Below are positions 52,948 through 61,154 of a DNA stretch of 64,000 nt, piece by piece. How positions within the stretch are numbered: the stretch's first letter is position 1; every line of letters starts with the position of its first letter. The notes under the pieces were generated by a model. That model saw only the letters and a program-made list of their open reading frames with translations. It was not told the origin of the DNA and ran no database searches. The DNA is from Gammaproteobacteria bacterium (GTDB taxonomy: Bacteria; Pseudomonadota; Gammaproteobacteria; UBA4575). Position numbers and translations under genes: made by a program. The DNA is taken from contig CP046178.1 in the NCBI GenBank assembly GCA_014075255.1, forward strand, positions 382,001-446,000. The letters run 5' to 3'.

Positions 52948-53451
52948 TACAACTGGTTGTTGTTTAACAACTATATAGTGACAGATTATGCTGAATGCGT
53001 ATAAGAAATTGTGAACTACTTAACAAAATCTATTCATACAAATTATAAATATGCGGGCTAGTCGACGGTTTGTATTCTAGATCTAAGATAATGCATACAT
53101 AACATGTGTGATTTATGTTTTCTGCACAATGTTTGTGCAATAAGTAGATTAGCTGTGATTGCTGTATTTGATAATGAAACCTATTTATTAGAGAAATAAA
53201 CACTTTAAATAGATATGAGTGGAATATATAAATTGTTGTAACGTGGCTAATGCCATTAATCTATAAATCCAATTCTGGGGATCGTTGAGGTGATTTTCTG
53301 GTAATGGGGCTCTACGAGATTAATTGTAGCTGTTAAGTGTTTTGACCCTCCATCACTTATACCAATACGTTTAGCCATAATGAGATTCACTCGCATAGTT
53401 ATTGCTCCCTACCATATACGTTATATTGCTAGTAAATACAGAGGTTTATTC
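52948..53451. other. 504-bp gene-free stretch containing a MarR-type operator
   Basis: GTTGTT-T-AACAAC at 52959-52971 is a perfect 6-bp inverted repeat with one central base, typical of MarR sites. The remainder to 53451 is AT-rich with no credible gene or strong hairpin; the promoter of the small gene at 53452 must lie in its right part. Confidence 0.45.
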
Positions 53452-53688
53452 ATGAGCTATTTTGGTGAAAGCACTTTAGAGCATAAAGTTCTAAAATATA
53501 TGGAAGGCATTAAAAATTCAAATGAACTTAAGGATTTTGAGGTTATTCGAATAATGAATAAAGTGGTTGAGTATTATCGCGATAGTCTTGTTTATGAATT
53601 TAATGAAGATGAAGCTAATACCATATTGCAAGAAGCAAGTGATACTAGTATTCGAGAACAGCAGAAACCACCTTCTTCAACTTCATAA
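53452..53688 (+). CDS. Small acidic protein of unknown function, 78 aa
   Basis: This helical protein (MSYFGESTLEHKVLKYMEGIKNSNELKDFEVIRIMNKVVEYYRDSL) has a Ser/Pro-rich end. The ATG at 53452 has AGAGG seven bases upstream; an in-frame ATG at 53380 adds 24 unlikely residues. No signal or membrane segment. No family recognised. Confidence 0.55.
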   Translation: MSYFGESTLEHKVLKYMEGIKNSNELKDFEVIRIMNKVVEYYRDSLVYEFNEDEANTILQEASDTSIREQQKPPSSTS

Positions 53689-53724
53689 AAATAGAAATTC
53701 TGATGAGTACGTTATAGAGCACTA

Positions 53725-54207
53725 TTAAATTTTATGTAAGGAACTTTTTAGTGAGGTCACAGTGCTTGCTGTGATAATTAACGCTAACCGTGTAACAGTA
53801 AATTTAGGAAGTAGTGCGCAAGTAACTGCGCCTAAAATTGCGCCATATAGTGCACGTTTTACTTGAATACTTTCTATTGATAAACCATGAGCGTAACGAG
53901 CGAAATGCTCACAATTAAATGTGAGTAATTTGTACTTAATATTCTTATTTATATAACTTCGCGCACGTAGCAATACGATTTCTTTGGGATGATGGCCTTG
54001 GATATAACTTTGTTCAACGGTGTGATTGCCTACTACTGTACTCCAAGGCTCTTCTTCTGCTCCATTTGTTCGAAAGGACAGGGAGATAAGATTAGGCATG
54101 CCATTCATTATATGATCACTGACAATGGCTAAATGTTTGTACATGGGGTATCGAATAGCGATGACCGTACCGGGAATAAGTTGGGTTGGATTAATATCGT
54201 TATGCAT
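53725..54207 (-). CDS. LRAT-like (H-rev107/NlpC-P60 fold) thiol acyltransferase or hydrolase with a C-terminal hydrophobic region
   Basis: This 160-aa protein has the catalytic His25 in YKHLAIVSD and the hallmark Asn98-Cys99-Glu100-His101-Phe102 (NCEHF). These define the LRAT-like family, circularly permuted papain-fold enzymes. Eukaryotic members are acyltransferases and phospholipases; bacterial roles are mostly unknown. The C-terminus (ALYGAILGAVTCALLPKFTVTRLALIITASTV) could be one or two membrane segments. It stands alone, convergent with the gene at 53452 and divergent from the DUF2959 gene. Confidence 0.8.
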   Translation of the reverse strand: MHNDINPTQLIPGTVIAIRYPMYKHLAIVSDHIMNGMPNLISLSFRTNGAEEEPWSTVVGNHTVEQSYIQGHHPKEIVLLRARSYINKNIKYKLLTFNCEHFARYAHGLSIESIQVKRALYGAILGAVTCALLPKFTVTRLALIITASTVTSLKSSLHKI

Positions 54208-54406
54208 AGGTATAGGGTATTTTACACTAACATTATTAGAAATAATTTTATCTCTATAGAATATGGACTATTCTTTTGTGAAAAAGTTTCACGAGCAATA
54301 GGTGCACATATAGGAATGCATTGCTAATGTGCAACTAGATTCAAATGCTATACTTAAGTCTGAGTCACTTAAGCAATAATGTGAAAATTTAAGCATTAAT
54401 AATATT

Positions 54407-55072
54407 ATGAATCAACAATCTATAGCAAAATTGCTTACTAGAGCTATAAGCTATTTTTTCATATTGTTTTTAATTGTCTCCTGCTCTCAGGCTTACTATG
54501 GTGCTTTAGAGAAGGTTGGAATACATAAACGGGATATCATGATAGACCGTGTTCAGGAAGCTAAGCAGTCACAGCAAGACGCCAAAGAACAATTTCGATC
54601 TGCACTGGAAGAATTTAGTTCTGTCGCTAATTTTCAAGGTGGTAATTTAGAAGAAATCTATAAAAAGCTTAATAAAGAATTGCAAAAGAGTGAGGCGCGA
54701 GCAGAGGATGTCACTACAAGGATAGACAGTGTTGAAGATGTGTCTATTGCTTTATTTAAAGAATGGGAGCAAGAATTAGATCAATATGAAAGTCAGAAGC
54801 TGCGTAGACAAAGTGAACTACAACTAAAAGATACTAAAGCTCGCTATCAACAGCTAATGGCCGCGATGCGTTTGGCGGAATCGAAAATTGAGCCAGTATT
54901 AAAACCATTCAGGGATCAAGTGTTGTTTCTGAAACATAACTTAAATGCAAAGGCTATCGCATCATTACGTGGCGAGCTTGTTCACGTAGAGTCTGATACT
55001 GATAAATTGATAAAAGAGCTAGAAACCTCTATAGCTGAAGCGGATCGTTTCATTCAGGAAGCTGGAAATTAA
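54407..55072 (+). CDS. DUF2959 lipoprotein with long coiled coil
   Basis: This 221-aa protein has a lipoprotein signal ending IVSC (Cys26). YYGALEKVGIHKRDIMIDRVQEAKQSQQDAKEQFRSALEEF is the DUF2959 signature. The remainder is almost entirely helical coiled coil to the end. Probably an outer-membrane-anchored periplasmic protein; the family has no established function. Confidence 0.88.
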   Translation: MNQQSIAKLLTRAISYFFILFLIVSCSQAYYGALEKVGIHKRDIMIDRVQEAKQSQQDAKEQFRSALEEFSSVANFQGGNLEEIYKKLNKELQKSEARAEDVTTRIDSVEDVSIALFKEWEQELDQYESQKLRRQSELQLKDTKARYQQLMAAMRLAESKIEPVLKPFRDQVLFLKHNLNAKAIASLRGELVHVESDTDKLIKELETSIAEADRFIQEAGN

Positions 55073-55237
55073 TTTTAAATAGTATAGTAAAAGTCGGTTT
55101 TACAATTATATAAAAATAATAATCTGCTACATAACTTATCCACTTATTCCCCTATATCGTCCATTTATCTCTATTTTCTGAAGCCGTATATAATGCGCTT
55201 GATATAGTGCATACCCATTTCACAGCTGGGGCGCATT

Positions 55238-56083
55238 GTGAAAGTTATAATATCGCCGATATTTTATTTTGTTAAAATCCTGCTCTTAGTTTCTGTATCT
55301 ACTGCAGCAGCAGATAGTTTTTCTTCTAAATTAATAGATTCTACAAATAATACTGTTATCGATCAGTGTGTCAAAAATGTAAATCAAACCTCTGACGATG
55401 GTCTCGATACTGCAGATCGTCTTTACCAAACCGGTATGTGCCATTTCTGTGTGAAGTGCAATTTTGAAATGGATAATGGTCAACTGTTTCTTGTTAATGA
55501 TGAGTTATGGCAGGGAAAGCTGCCGTATGAGGCATATAAAACTGCATACGGGCTTATTTCGCAAGCAGCTGGTTTAGGCGATCGTACAGCAAATTATGGT
55601 TTAGCTGTTTTACTTTATGTGTCAGATTTAACTAATAATCGGCTTTCTAAGATTGAAATTTCTAAAAATAAAACTGATTCATATAGGAATACGATAAAAA
55701 ATGAAGAATTGACAGATGAAGAGGTGCAACAATCAATAGATAAGATCACTGAGCGAATATACGAAAAGAACGACAAACAAGATTTTTCACCAGAAATTCA
55801 TAAACATTTGTTAGTTGCTGCAAAACAAGGTTATATGCCCGCACAATTTGCTTTAGGTGAAGTATATTTCAGGGGTATTGGGGTAACACCAGATGCAGTG
55901 CAAGCTTATGCTTGGGCGGCAACTGCAGTTGCGCAAAACCCACCATTCGGAAGTTTTCGCCGTGATGAAAAGGCGACAAATTTAGACCATGTAAAGTTAA
56001 ATGAAGCCGAAGCTATTGCAGAAGAATATATGAAAAAATATACAAATATATATGATAGCTCTTCGATTTCTGCAATGCGTTAA
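55238..56083 (+). CDS. Exported Sel1-like repeat protein
   Basis: This 281-aa protein has a signal sequence (SPIFYFVKILLLVSVSTAAA) and cysteine pairs in GMCHFCVKCNF. At least one clear Sel1-like (TPR-related) repeat is present: AAKQGYMPAQFALGEVYFRGIGVTPDAVQAYAWAATAV, with a weaker one before it (GLISQAAGLGDRTANYGLAVLLY). Such repeats bind partner proteins. The start is GTG 55238 after TGGGGCG. It is convergent with the gene at 56088. Confidence 0.78.
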   Translation: MKVIISPIFYFVKILLLVSVSTAAADSFSSKLIDSTNNTVIDQCVKNVNQTSDDGLDTADRLYQTGMCHFCVKCNFEMDNGQLFLVNDELWQGKLPYEAYKTAYGLISQAAGLGDRTANYGLAVLLYVSDLTNNRLSKIEISKNKTDSYRNTIKNEELTDEEVQQSIDKITERIYEKNDKQDFSPEIHKHLLVAAKQGYMPAQFALGEVYFRGIGVTPDAVQAYAWAATAVAQNPPFGSFRRDEKATNLDHVKLNEAEAIAEEYMKKYTNIYDSSSISAMR

Positions 56084-56087
56084 AATA

Positions 56088-56693
56088 TTAGTATCTAGTA
56101 GATAGGTCTTCTTCTTGCAGTGAATCCACTTCTCTTTGGATCATGTTTGTCGAAAACGTCTCATCAATTTCTATAAATACAATGTGCATAATTTGCATGA
56201 ATTCAGATTTTTCGTTTGTAAGCAATGGTCTGTCAAATTTCGTTTTATACAGCTTTGCAATATTGGTGATGAGTATTTTTAGTCGGTGTAGCGCATCTTG
56301 ATTAGTTTCGCCTCGGATATTATCTGTTGCCCAGGTAATAATATCTCTTACATGCATTAAGTCTGTGCGAGTACGGTCTAAAATTTCAGGCAAATATCCC
56401 AATCCAGAAAACGATGCTTTGGCTTTTAATAATGGTATGCCAAATGTAGGTAGTGTGTGTAAATCATGCAAGACTTTATTGATGTCTTCTGAAGTAGTAT
56501 CTAGCTGGTCTGCGGTTAATTTAGCTTGTGGTATATCTAAGCTGCTTTTAACCACTGCATGATAATCTTCAATATAGGTTTCAATTTGCTTCAAAAACTC
56601 ATCAACAATATATCTTCGCTCAGCGAGAATACTTCGAATTGCTTTGGCTGAACAAGCATCAAGTGAGTGATGTTTTACCTTGTATATAGGCAT
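56088..56693 (-). CDS. All-helical cytoplasmic protein of unknown function, 201 aa
   Basis: No signal or membrane segment. The sequence is helical throughout (AKAIRSILAERRYIVDEFLKQIETYIEDYHAVVKSSL ... RTRTDLMHVRDIITWATDNI) and ends acidic (DSLQEEDLSTRY). It lies 80 bp downstream of the LplT-PlsC gene on the same strand, so it may be the last gene of that unit. I do not recognise a family. Confidence 0.6.
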   Translation of the reverse strand: MPIYKVKHHSLDACSAKAIRSILAERRYIVDEFLKQIETYIEDYHAVVKSSLDIPQAKLTADQLDTTSEDINKVLHDLHTLPTFGIPLLKAKASFSGLGYLPEILDRTRTDLMHVRDIITWATDNIRGETNQDALHRLKILITNIAKLYKTKFDRPLLTNEKSEFMQIMHIVFIEIDETFSTNMIQREVDSLQEEDLSTRY

Positions 56694-56773
56694 TGTGATT
56701 GGTGTGTAGGCTTATGTGCAAATCAATAGTTTAATTCTTATTCTACACTAATACATGTAGTTTAGAGTGCGTG

Positions 56774-58693
56774 CTAATTTAGTAGTTTGGTTACAATGTT
56801 TTGCAAGTTTGCTGCATTTGCTTGTCCAGCTGGCAATGCTTTTCCAGCTGTTAATTTGATTTTTGCTAGTATTCTACGAGGTATTCCGCTCACTGGTTTG
56901 CCATGTTTATTGCTAAAATAGCTACCCCACATGCCATTTAGTGCCACAGGAACCACTTGTACAGGTGTTTCCTTGAGTATGCGCTCGATGCCAAGTTTAA
57001 AACTATCTACTTTACCATCTAAGGTAAGTTTACCTTCCGGGAAAATTCCAACTACATTTCCCATTTCCAGTTCTTTGGCTATCTGCTTATAGGCTTTCTC
57101 CAAGAGTTCAGGATTCTCTTTTTTCGGTGCAATAGGAATAGCACTTGCTGTTTTGAATATGAAACTTAAAAATGGAATATTAAAGATTTTATGATACATC
57201 ACAAAACGAATGGGTCGGCGTACGCAACCACCGATAATTAACGCATCCATAAAACTAACATGATTACATACGACAATCGCTGCGCCATTTTCAGGGATAT
57301 TGCCGAGATCTTGTGTTTTAACGCGATATACAAGATGTACTAAAATCCATACTACGAAACGCATAAAAAATTCTGGAATTAGCGTGTAGATATAAATTGC
57401 AACTATCGCATTTAAAATTGCAGCGACTAAAAATAACTGGGGTATCGAGAGCCCAGCTTTGGTCAGTACGATTGCATATAATCCAGCCGCAATAATAAAC
57501 AAGGCATTTAAAATATTATTACCGGCAATGATGCGGGAACGACGTTTGGGGTTGGATCGGGCTTGAATTAAGGCATATAAAGGCACGATATAGACACCGC
57601 CAAAGCCTCCTAATAAAAAGATATCAGTGATTAAGCGCCAATTGGAACGATTAAATATAAATTCTTTAAACCCAACGAGCTCTGTTGAAGTGTGGTTTGC
57701 TGTAGCAAAAAATAAGTCTGCACCAAAAATGGTGAGTCCTATTGAGCCAATAGGCACAAGACCTAATTCGATAGTGCGGTTAGAGAGTCGCTCACAAGTT
57801 AACGAGCCAATGCCAATGCCCACGCAAAAAAGCGCCAGGAAAAATGTCACGACTTGTTCATTAGCGCCTAATGAAAGACGTGTAAAATTAGGTAATTGTG
57901 TAATGTATGTTGAGCCGAGAAACCAGAACCATGAAACGCCTAACACGGAATTAAATACAGTTCTGTTTTCTCTTAACGCATTTAGGTTGCTGAATGTTTC
58001 AGATAAAGCGTTCCATTTAAGCTTTAGGTTAGGGTCAACTGCAGGAGCAAGAGGGATCTTTAAGCTGTTTACAAAACCTAGAGTTGCTAACGTTAAAATA
58101 GCGCAAGGTATTAATAGTTTAGCGCCTGACGATATACCGATTAATATGCCTCCTAACATTGTGCCTAGCAAAATTGCACCAAATGTAGCAGTTTCAACTA
58201 ATGCATTGCCGCCAACAAGTTCATTTTTCTTAAGATGTTGTGGGATAATGGAGTATTTAATAGGACCAAATAGTGAAGACTGTGTGCCCATTAAAAATAG
58301 CGTAAATAAAAGCAGTGGAATATTTTGAAAATAAAATCCAAATGCTGCGACAAGCATTATGAAAATTTCTGCTAACTTAATGCGTCGGATTAACGATGAC
58401 TTCTCATAGCAATCTGCAATTTGCCCTGCTAATGCAGAAAATAATAAATACGGTGTAATAAATAGAATGGCAGCTAGGTTAATAATATTGGTGGAATCGT
58501 TTGAGCCTGAATAGCTGCTCTGGAATGCTATTAGAATGAATAGTGCATTTTTGAAAACATTATCATTGAAGGCGCCAAAAAACTGTGTCAAAAAGAAAGG
58601 ACGAAATCGATTTTCTTTAAGTAGTTGAAATTGGCTATGTGAGTTATCTTCTAGTTCTTTAGACACTGTTTTAGTGGCAGCAAGCTTGGCCAA
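56774..58693 (-). CDS. Lysophospholipid transporter (LplT-like MFS) fused to PlsC acyltransferase
   Basis: This 639-aa protein has about 12 membrane spans of LplT-like MFS (RPFFLTQFFGAFNDNVFKNALFIL) over residues 30-440. A PlsC acyltransferase domain follows with NHVSFMD (His478, Asp483) and FPEGKLTLDG. It should flip lysophospholipids inward and re-acylate them in one polypeptide. The acyl-ACP synthetase domain of Aas fusions is absent, so acyl groups must come from acyl-ACP or acyl-CoA already in the cell. Its start overlaps the DUF4396 gene by 23 bp. Confidence 0.9.
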   Translation of the reverse strand: MAKLAATKTVSKELEDNSHSQFQLLKENRFRPFFLTQFFGAFNDNVFKNALFILIAFQSSYSGSNDSTNIINLAAILFITPYLLFSALAGQIADCYEKSSLIRRIKLAEIFIMLVAAFGFYFQNIPLLLFTLFLMGTQSSLFGPIKYSIIPQHLKKNELVGGNALVETATFGAILLGTMLGGILIGISSGAKLLIPCAILTLATLGFVNSLKIPLAPAVDPNLKLKWNALSETFSNLNALRENRTVFNSVLGVSWFWFLGSTYITQLPNFTRLSLGANEQVVTFFLALFCVGIGIGSLTCERLSNRTIELGLVPIGSIGLTIFGADLFFATANHTSTELVGFKEFIFNRSNWRLITDIFLLGGFGGVYIVPLYALIQARSNPKRRSRIIAGNNILNALFIIAAGLYAIVLTKAGLSIPQLFLVAAILNAIVAIYIYTLIPEFFMRFVVWILVHLVYRVKTQDLGNIPENGAAIVVCNHVSFMDALIIGGCVRRPIRFVMYHKIFNIPFLSFIFKTASAIPIAPKKENPELLEKAYKQIAKELEMGNVVGIFPEGKLTLDGKVDSFKLGIERILKETPVQVVPVALNGMWGSYFSNKHGKPVSGIPRRILAKIKLTAGKALPAGQANAANLQNIVTKLLN

Positions 58694-59099
58694 ACTTTTT
58701 CAGACGCCAGTAATTATAGGGCCAGGGCGTTAAAAACCCTACTAAAAGCATAATTGGGATCACCCACCAAACTAATTTTGCGCCACCGGTTAAAAAATAG
58801 TCGCTTAAGTTCATGGCAACCTCCATGGAAATCATAGAAATAAAGCTCATGCCTAATGCTGTCTTGAGTGCTTGTTTAAATTCCATGCCTTTCTTACTAA
58901 GTATAATAGTTTCTAGAATGATACTAGTGATTAGTCCATTGATGATCGCTAGTGTGAGTATAAATAGTGGCTTAATATTGAAATGGGTGAATTGAAAAAA
59001 TGCTATTGTGCCAAAATCACCGATAGAACAACCTATCAAACACCACATCGTGTTGTAAGCACTTTGTTTCCAGGTTTGCGGACTATTCCAAAATGTCAT
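58671..59099 (-). CDS. DUF4396-like membrane protein, 142 aa
   Basis: Four membrane spans are visible. CLIGCSIGDFGTIAFF near the N-terminus and NLSDYFLTGGAKLVWWVIPIMLLVGFLTPWPYNYWRLKKFG near the C-terminus match the DUF4396 pattern, in which conserved polar residues suggest metal binding. Function unknown. It overlaps the LplT-PlsC gene, so the two are translationally linked, which hints at a membrane-lipid or metal role. Confidence 0.8.
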   Translation of the reverse strand: MTFWNSPQTWKQSAYNTMWCLIGCSIGDFGTIAFFQFTHFNIKPLFILTLAIINGLITSIILETIILSKKGMEFKQALKTALGMSFISMISMEVAMNLSDYFLTGGAKLVWWVIPIMLLVGFLTPWPYNYWRLKKFGQACCH

Positions 59100-59139
59100 T
59101 TTTCAGTGGTAATCGAGTGGTTGGATATACTAGACAATA

Positions 59140-59171
59140 AAAAAGCGTGGCAAAAATTATTCGCCACGCCT
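59140..59171 (-). terminator. Intrinsic terminator of the 2Fe-2S ferredoxin gene
   Basis: On the minus strand GCGTGGC-N11-GCCACGC is followed by TTTTTT, 23 bp after the ferredoxin stop. Confidence 0.85.
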
Positions 59172-59193
59172 TTGTATAAGAATGTATTGATTA

Positions 59194-59523
59194 TTATTTG
59201 TAATCAGGATTGATTGCACCTTGGTCAAAGTCCAATTCAACTTCTAAATCTGTTTTTAGACGTGACTGACAAGCTAGAATATAATTGTTTTTTAACATAT
59301 CGCCATCGAGTGTGTATGCGAAGTCTGTTAATTCTTTAACTTTACCGCTTACTAGCTTGGCACGACATGAGCCGCATGAGCCAACTTTGCAGTCACAGGG
59401 CCAATCAATACCAGCGTTCTTAGCAGCTTGCAAAAGATTTATGCCGCCTTTGACTTCAAAAGTTTGTCCAGTATTTTTAATCGTAACTGTAAAGTCCTTA
59501 TTTTTCCCACCTAATCCAAACAT
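59194..59523 (-). CDS. 2Fe-2S ferredoxin (plant/CDP-6-deoxy-reductase type)
   Basis: This 109-aa ferredoxin has the cluster ligands Cys45-x4-Cys50-x2-Cys53 and Cys85 (CKVGSCGSC and ILACQS), the [2Fe-2S] pattern of plant-type and oxygenase-associated ferredoxins. A short leader, MFGLGGKNKD, precedes the beta-grasp fold. It is a soluble electron carrier; the partner is not adjacent. An own terminator at 59140 and a long upstream gap indicate a monocistronic gene. Confidence 0.93.
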   Translation of the reverse strand: MFGLGGKNKDFTVTIKNTGQTFEVKGGINLLQAAKNAGIDWPCDCKVGSCGSCRAKLVSGKVKELTDFAYTLDGDMLKNNYILACQSRLKTDLEVELDFDQGAINPDYK

Positions 59524-60371
59524 GTTGCATTCTCCTGTAGCGAGGGTTATGGAACGGTTTTCGTAGTATACCGCATTTAATTTCTTGCCGAATCATAACG
59601 CTTCCAGCCTTTAAGTCGAACAATTTAGGTATAAAATGTTCTGCTACATAGAATAAAATGGCGAATAACGATGGATTACGTATGTCTAGAGACTATGTTT
59701 AGCGCTAATCTCAACTAAATATCTATATTTAGCTGTTGAATCTGAGAAAGATTAGCGAACAGATCTAATGAGAACTGGCCCAGTTGTGTGTGAATTTTTG
59801 TACTTGTGTTATTCAATTGTAGAGCGCTAATCATCTTAAAGATTTTGTTATCACAAATGTAGTTACAAAACATTTAAAACTGAAATCAATAAAATACATT
59901 CTGTAAAGTACAGATTACTGGTAAACAACAAAGTTTAATATACAGTGGATAGATACATTAAGTTTTAGATTGATGAAATACTTTACCAAGTCGCATGCTA
60001 TTTTGTGTGGCTGTTTGCATTAATAATATTATCTGTAAAATATTCATATGGGCTGGTTTACATTCAAAAGCAATTAAATGACTAAAAATATTAAAAAAAT
60101 TCGAAATGGAGGTTTGCTGTAGTAACGTACTGTTTGTAAGTGAGTTGTTGTAAATTCGTCCCATTCTCATAATTTTGACGTATTACGGTCAACGGGTTAA
60201 AAGCTTCACTCGTGCTACTCGATCACTGTTTTATTTTAATAAGACGTTAAAATTCTACTCTTAATCAGTGCATTGGAGTTGCACCTAAAGGGACTTAAGC
60301 GTGACAGATTAATGTCTATGAGCATTGTGCATCATTGGATAAGTCTTTCAGCATGGTTCTAAGATATAGCT
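59524..60371. other. 848-bp gene-free region with repeated CGCTAATC sites
   Basis: No credible coding frame is seen; a 70-codon minus-strand frame at 59958-60170 has no ribosome site and looks random. AGCGCTAATC occurs at 59701 and 59823, with the inverted GATTAGCG at 59750, suggesting operator-like sites. The region probably contains the promoters of the ferredoxin and of the PAS/GGDEF gene. Length and AT-richness are unusual for this otherwise compact segment. Confidence 0.4.
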
Positions 60372-61028
60372 ATGCCTACAAAATCTAGTTCAAAATTAGG
60401 TGGTTTAAAAAAGCTCACTAGCGGTTTGTTGTCGAGTGTGGGGAATTCTGCGCCTATTGAACTAATGTGTCGATTTGATGGGCGAATAATTGAAGCAAAC
60501 GAAGCTACACGCTCATTAGCAAAATCGTTAGATGCACCAAAAGTTAACCGTCTCCTTCCTGATGATCATTTCGAGTTAGTGAGTCGAGCGTTGCATAGTG
60601 GTGATGTGATAGTTGCAGCGAATCGCATTTATGGATATGAGTTTGAATGGAAATATTATCTAGATCAAAGAAATAAAGTCATTCGGATTGAAAGTATTAA
60701 GTACAAACAAAATCTTAAAAATTTAGACACAGCAGCTTCAGATTTTATAACAGATGAAAGTTGGGCAGGTTTCATTGATTCAATTCCTGTCGCTGTATGC
60801 GTGACTGAAAATAATAGTGACGAAATCAAATATATTAACCAACTTGCAGTACGTATTTTAAATATTAGCGCAGGTCGTGAAGCTAAAATTAGATTGAGAG
60901 ATGTTTTTACAGATACAAAATCGATCAAAAAAATTAATGAATTACTTGTTGAGCAAGGATTTGTCAGAGACCTAAGAGTTTCTACACAAGGAAAGAACAA
61001 TAGTCGTTGGGATAAAGATGAAAAATAG
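60372..61028 (+). CDS. N-terminal PAS part of a PAS-GGDEF-EAL protein, ended by an in-frame amber codon
   Basis: This 218-aa piece contains two PAS-like regions, about 22-110 and 128-210 (WAGFIDSIPVAVCVTENNSDEIKYINQLAVRILN). It ends at TAG 61026 in the middle of a PAS domain. The same reading frame stays open beyond the TAG without shift and continues the PAS fold (LQVNIKLIRKVQGSFLIWTFTDNTAG) straight into the next PAS, GGDEF and EAL domains. The natural product was therefore probably one protein of about 960 aa. The fragment alone would have no output domain. Confidence 0.8.
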   Translation: MPTKSSSKLGGLKKLTSGLLSSVGNSAPIELMCRFDGRIIEANEATRSLAKSLDAPKVNRLLPDDHFELVSRALHSGDVIVAANRIYGYEFEWKYYLDQRNKVIRIESIKYKQNLKNLDTAASDFITDESWAGFIDSIPVAVCVTENNSDEIKYINQLAVRILNISAGREAKIRLRDVFTDTKSIKKINELLVEQGFVRDLRVSTQGKNNSRWDKDEK

Positions 61029-61154
61029 CTGCAAGTAAATATTAAATTAATCCGTAAAGTTCAAGGTTCATTTCTGATTTGGACATTTACCGATAATACT
61101 GCTGGATCAAATACTGAGGCAGCACTTATTGAAAGTGAGAATAAATTCCAGAAT

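Noticed and set aside
57627-58328. 233-codon plus-strand frame inside the LplT-PlsC gene
   Set aside because: Antisense shadow of a membrane-protein gene with clear family motifs on the minus strand; composition is unlike a real protein.
59958-60170. 70-codon minus-strand frame in the long gap
   Set aside because: No ribosome-binding site, no recognisable fold or signal; considered random.
61026-61028. Pyrrolysine or other recoding of TAG
   Set aside because: No recoding signal or dedicated tRNA is seen, and the protein family has no known recoded residue; recent mutation is the simpler reading.
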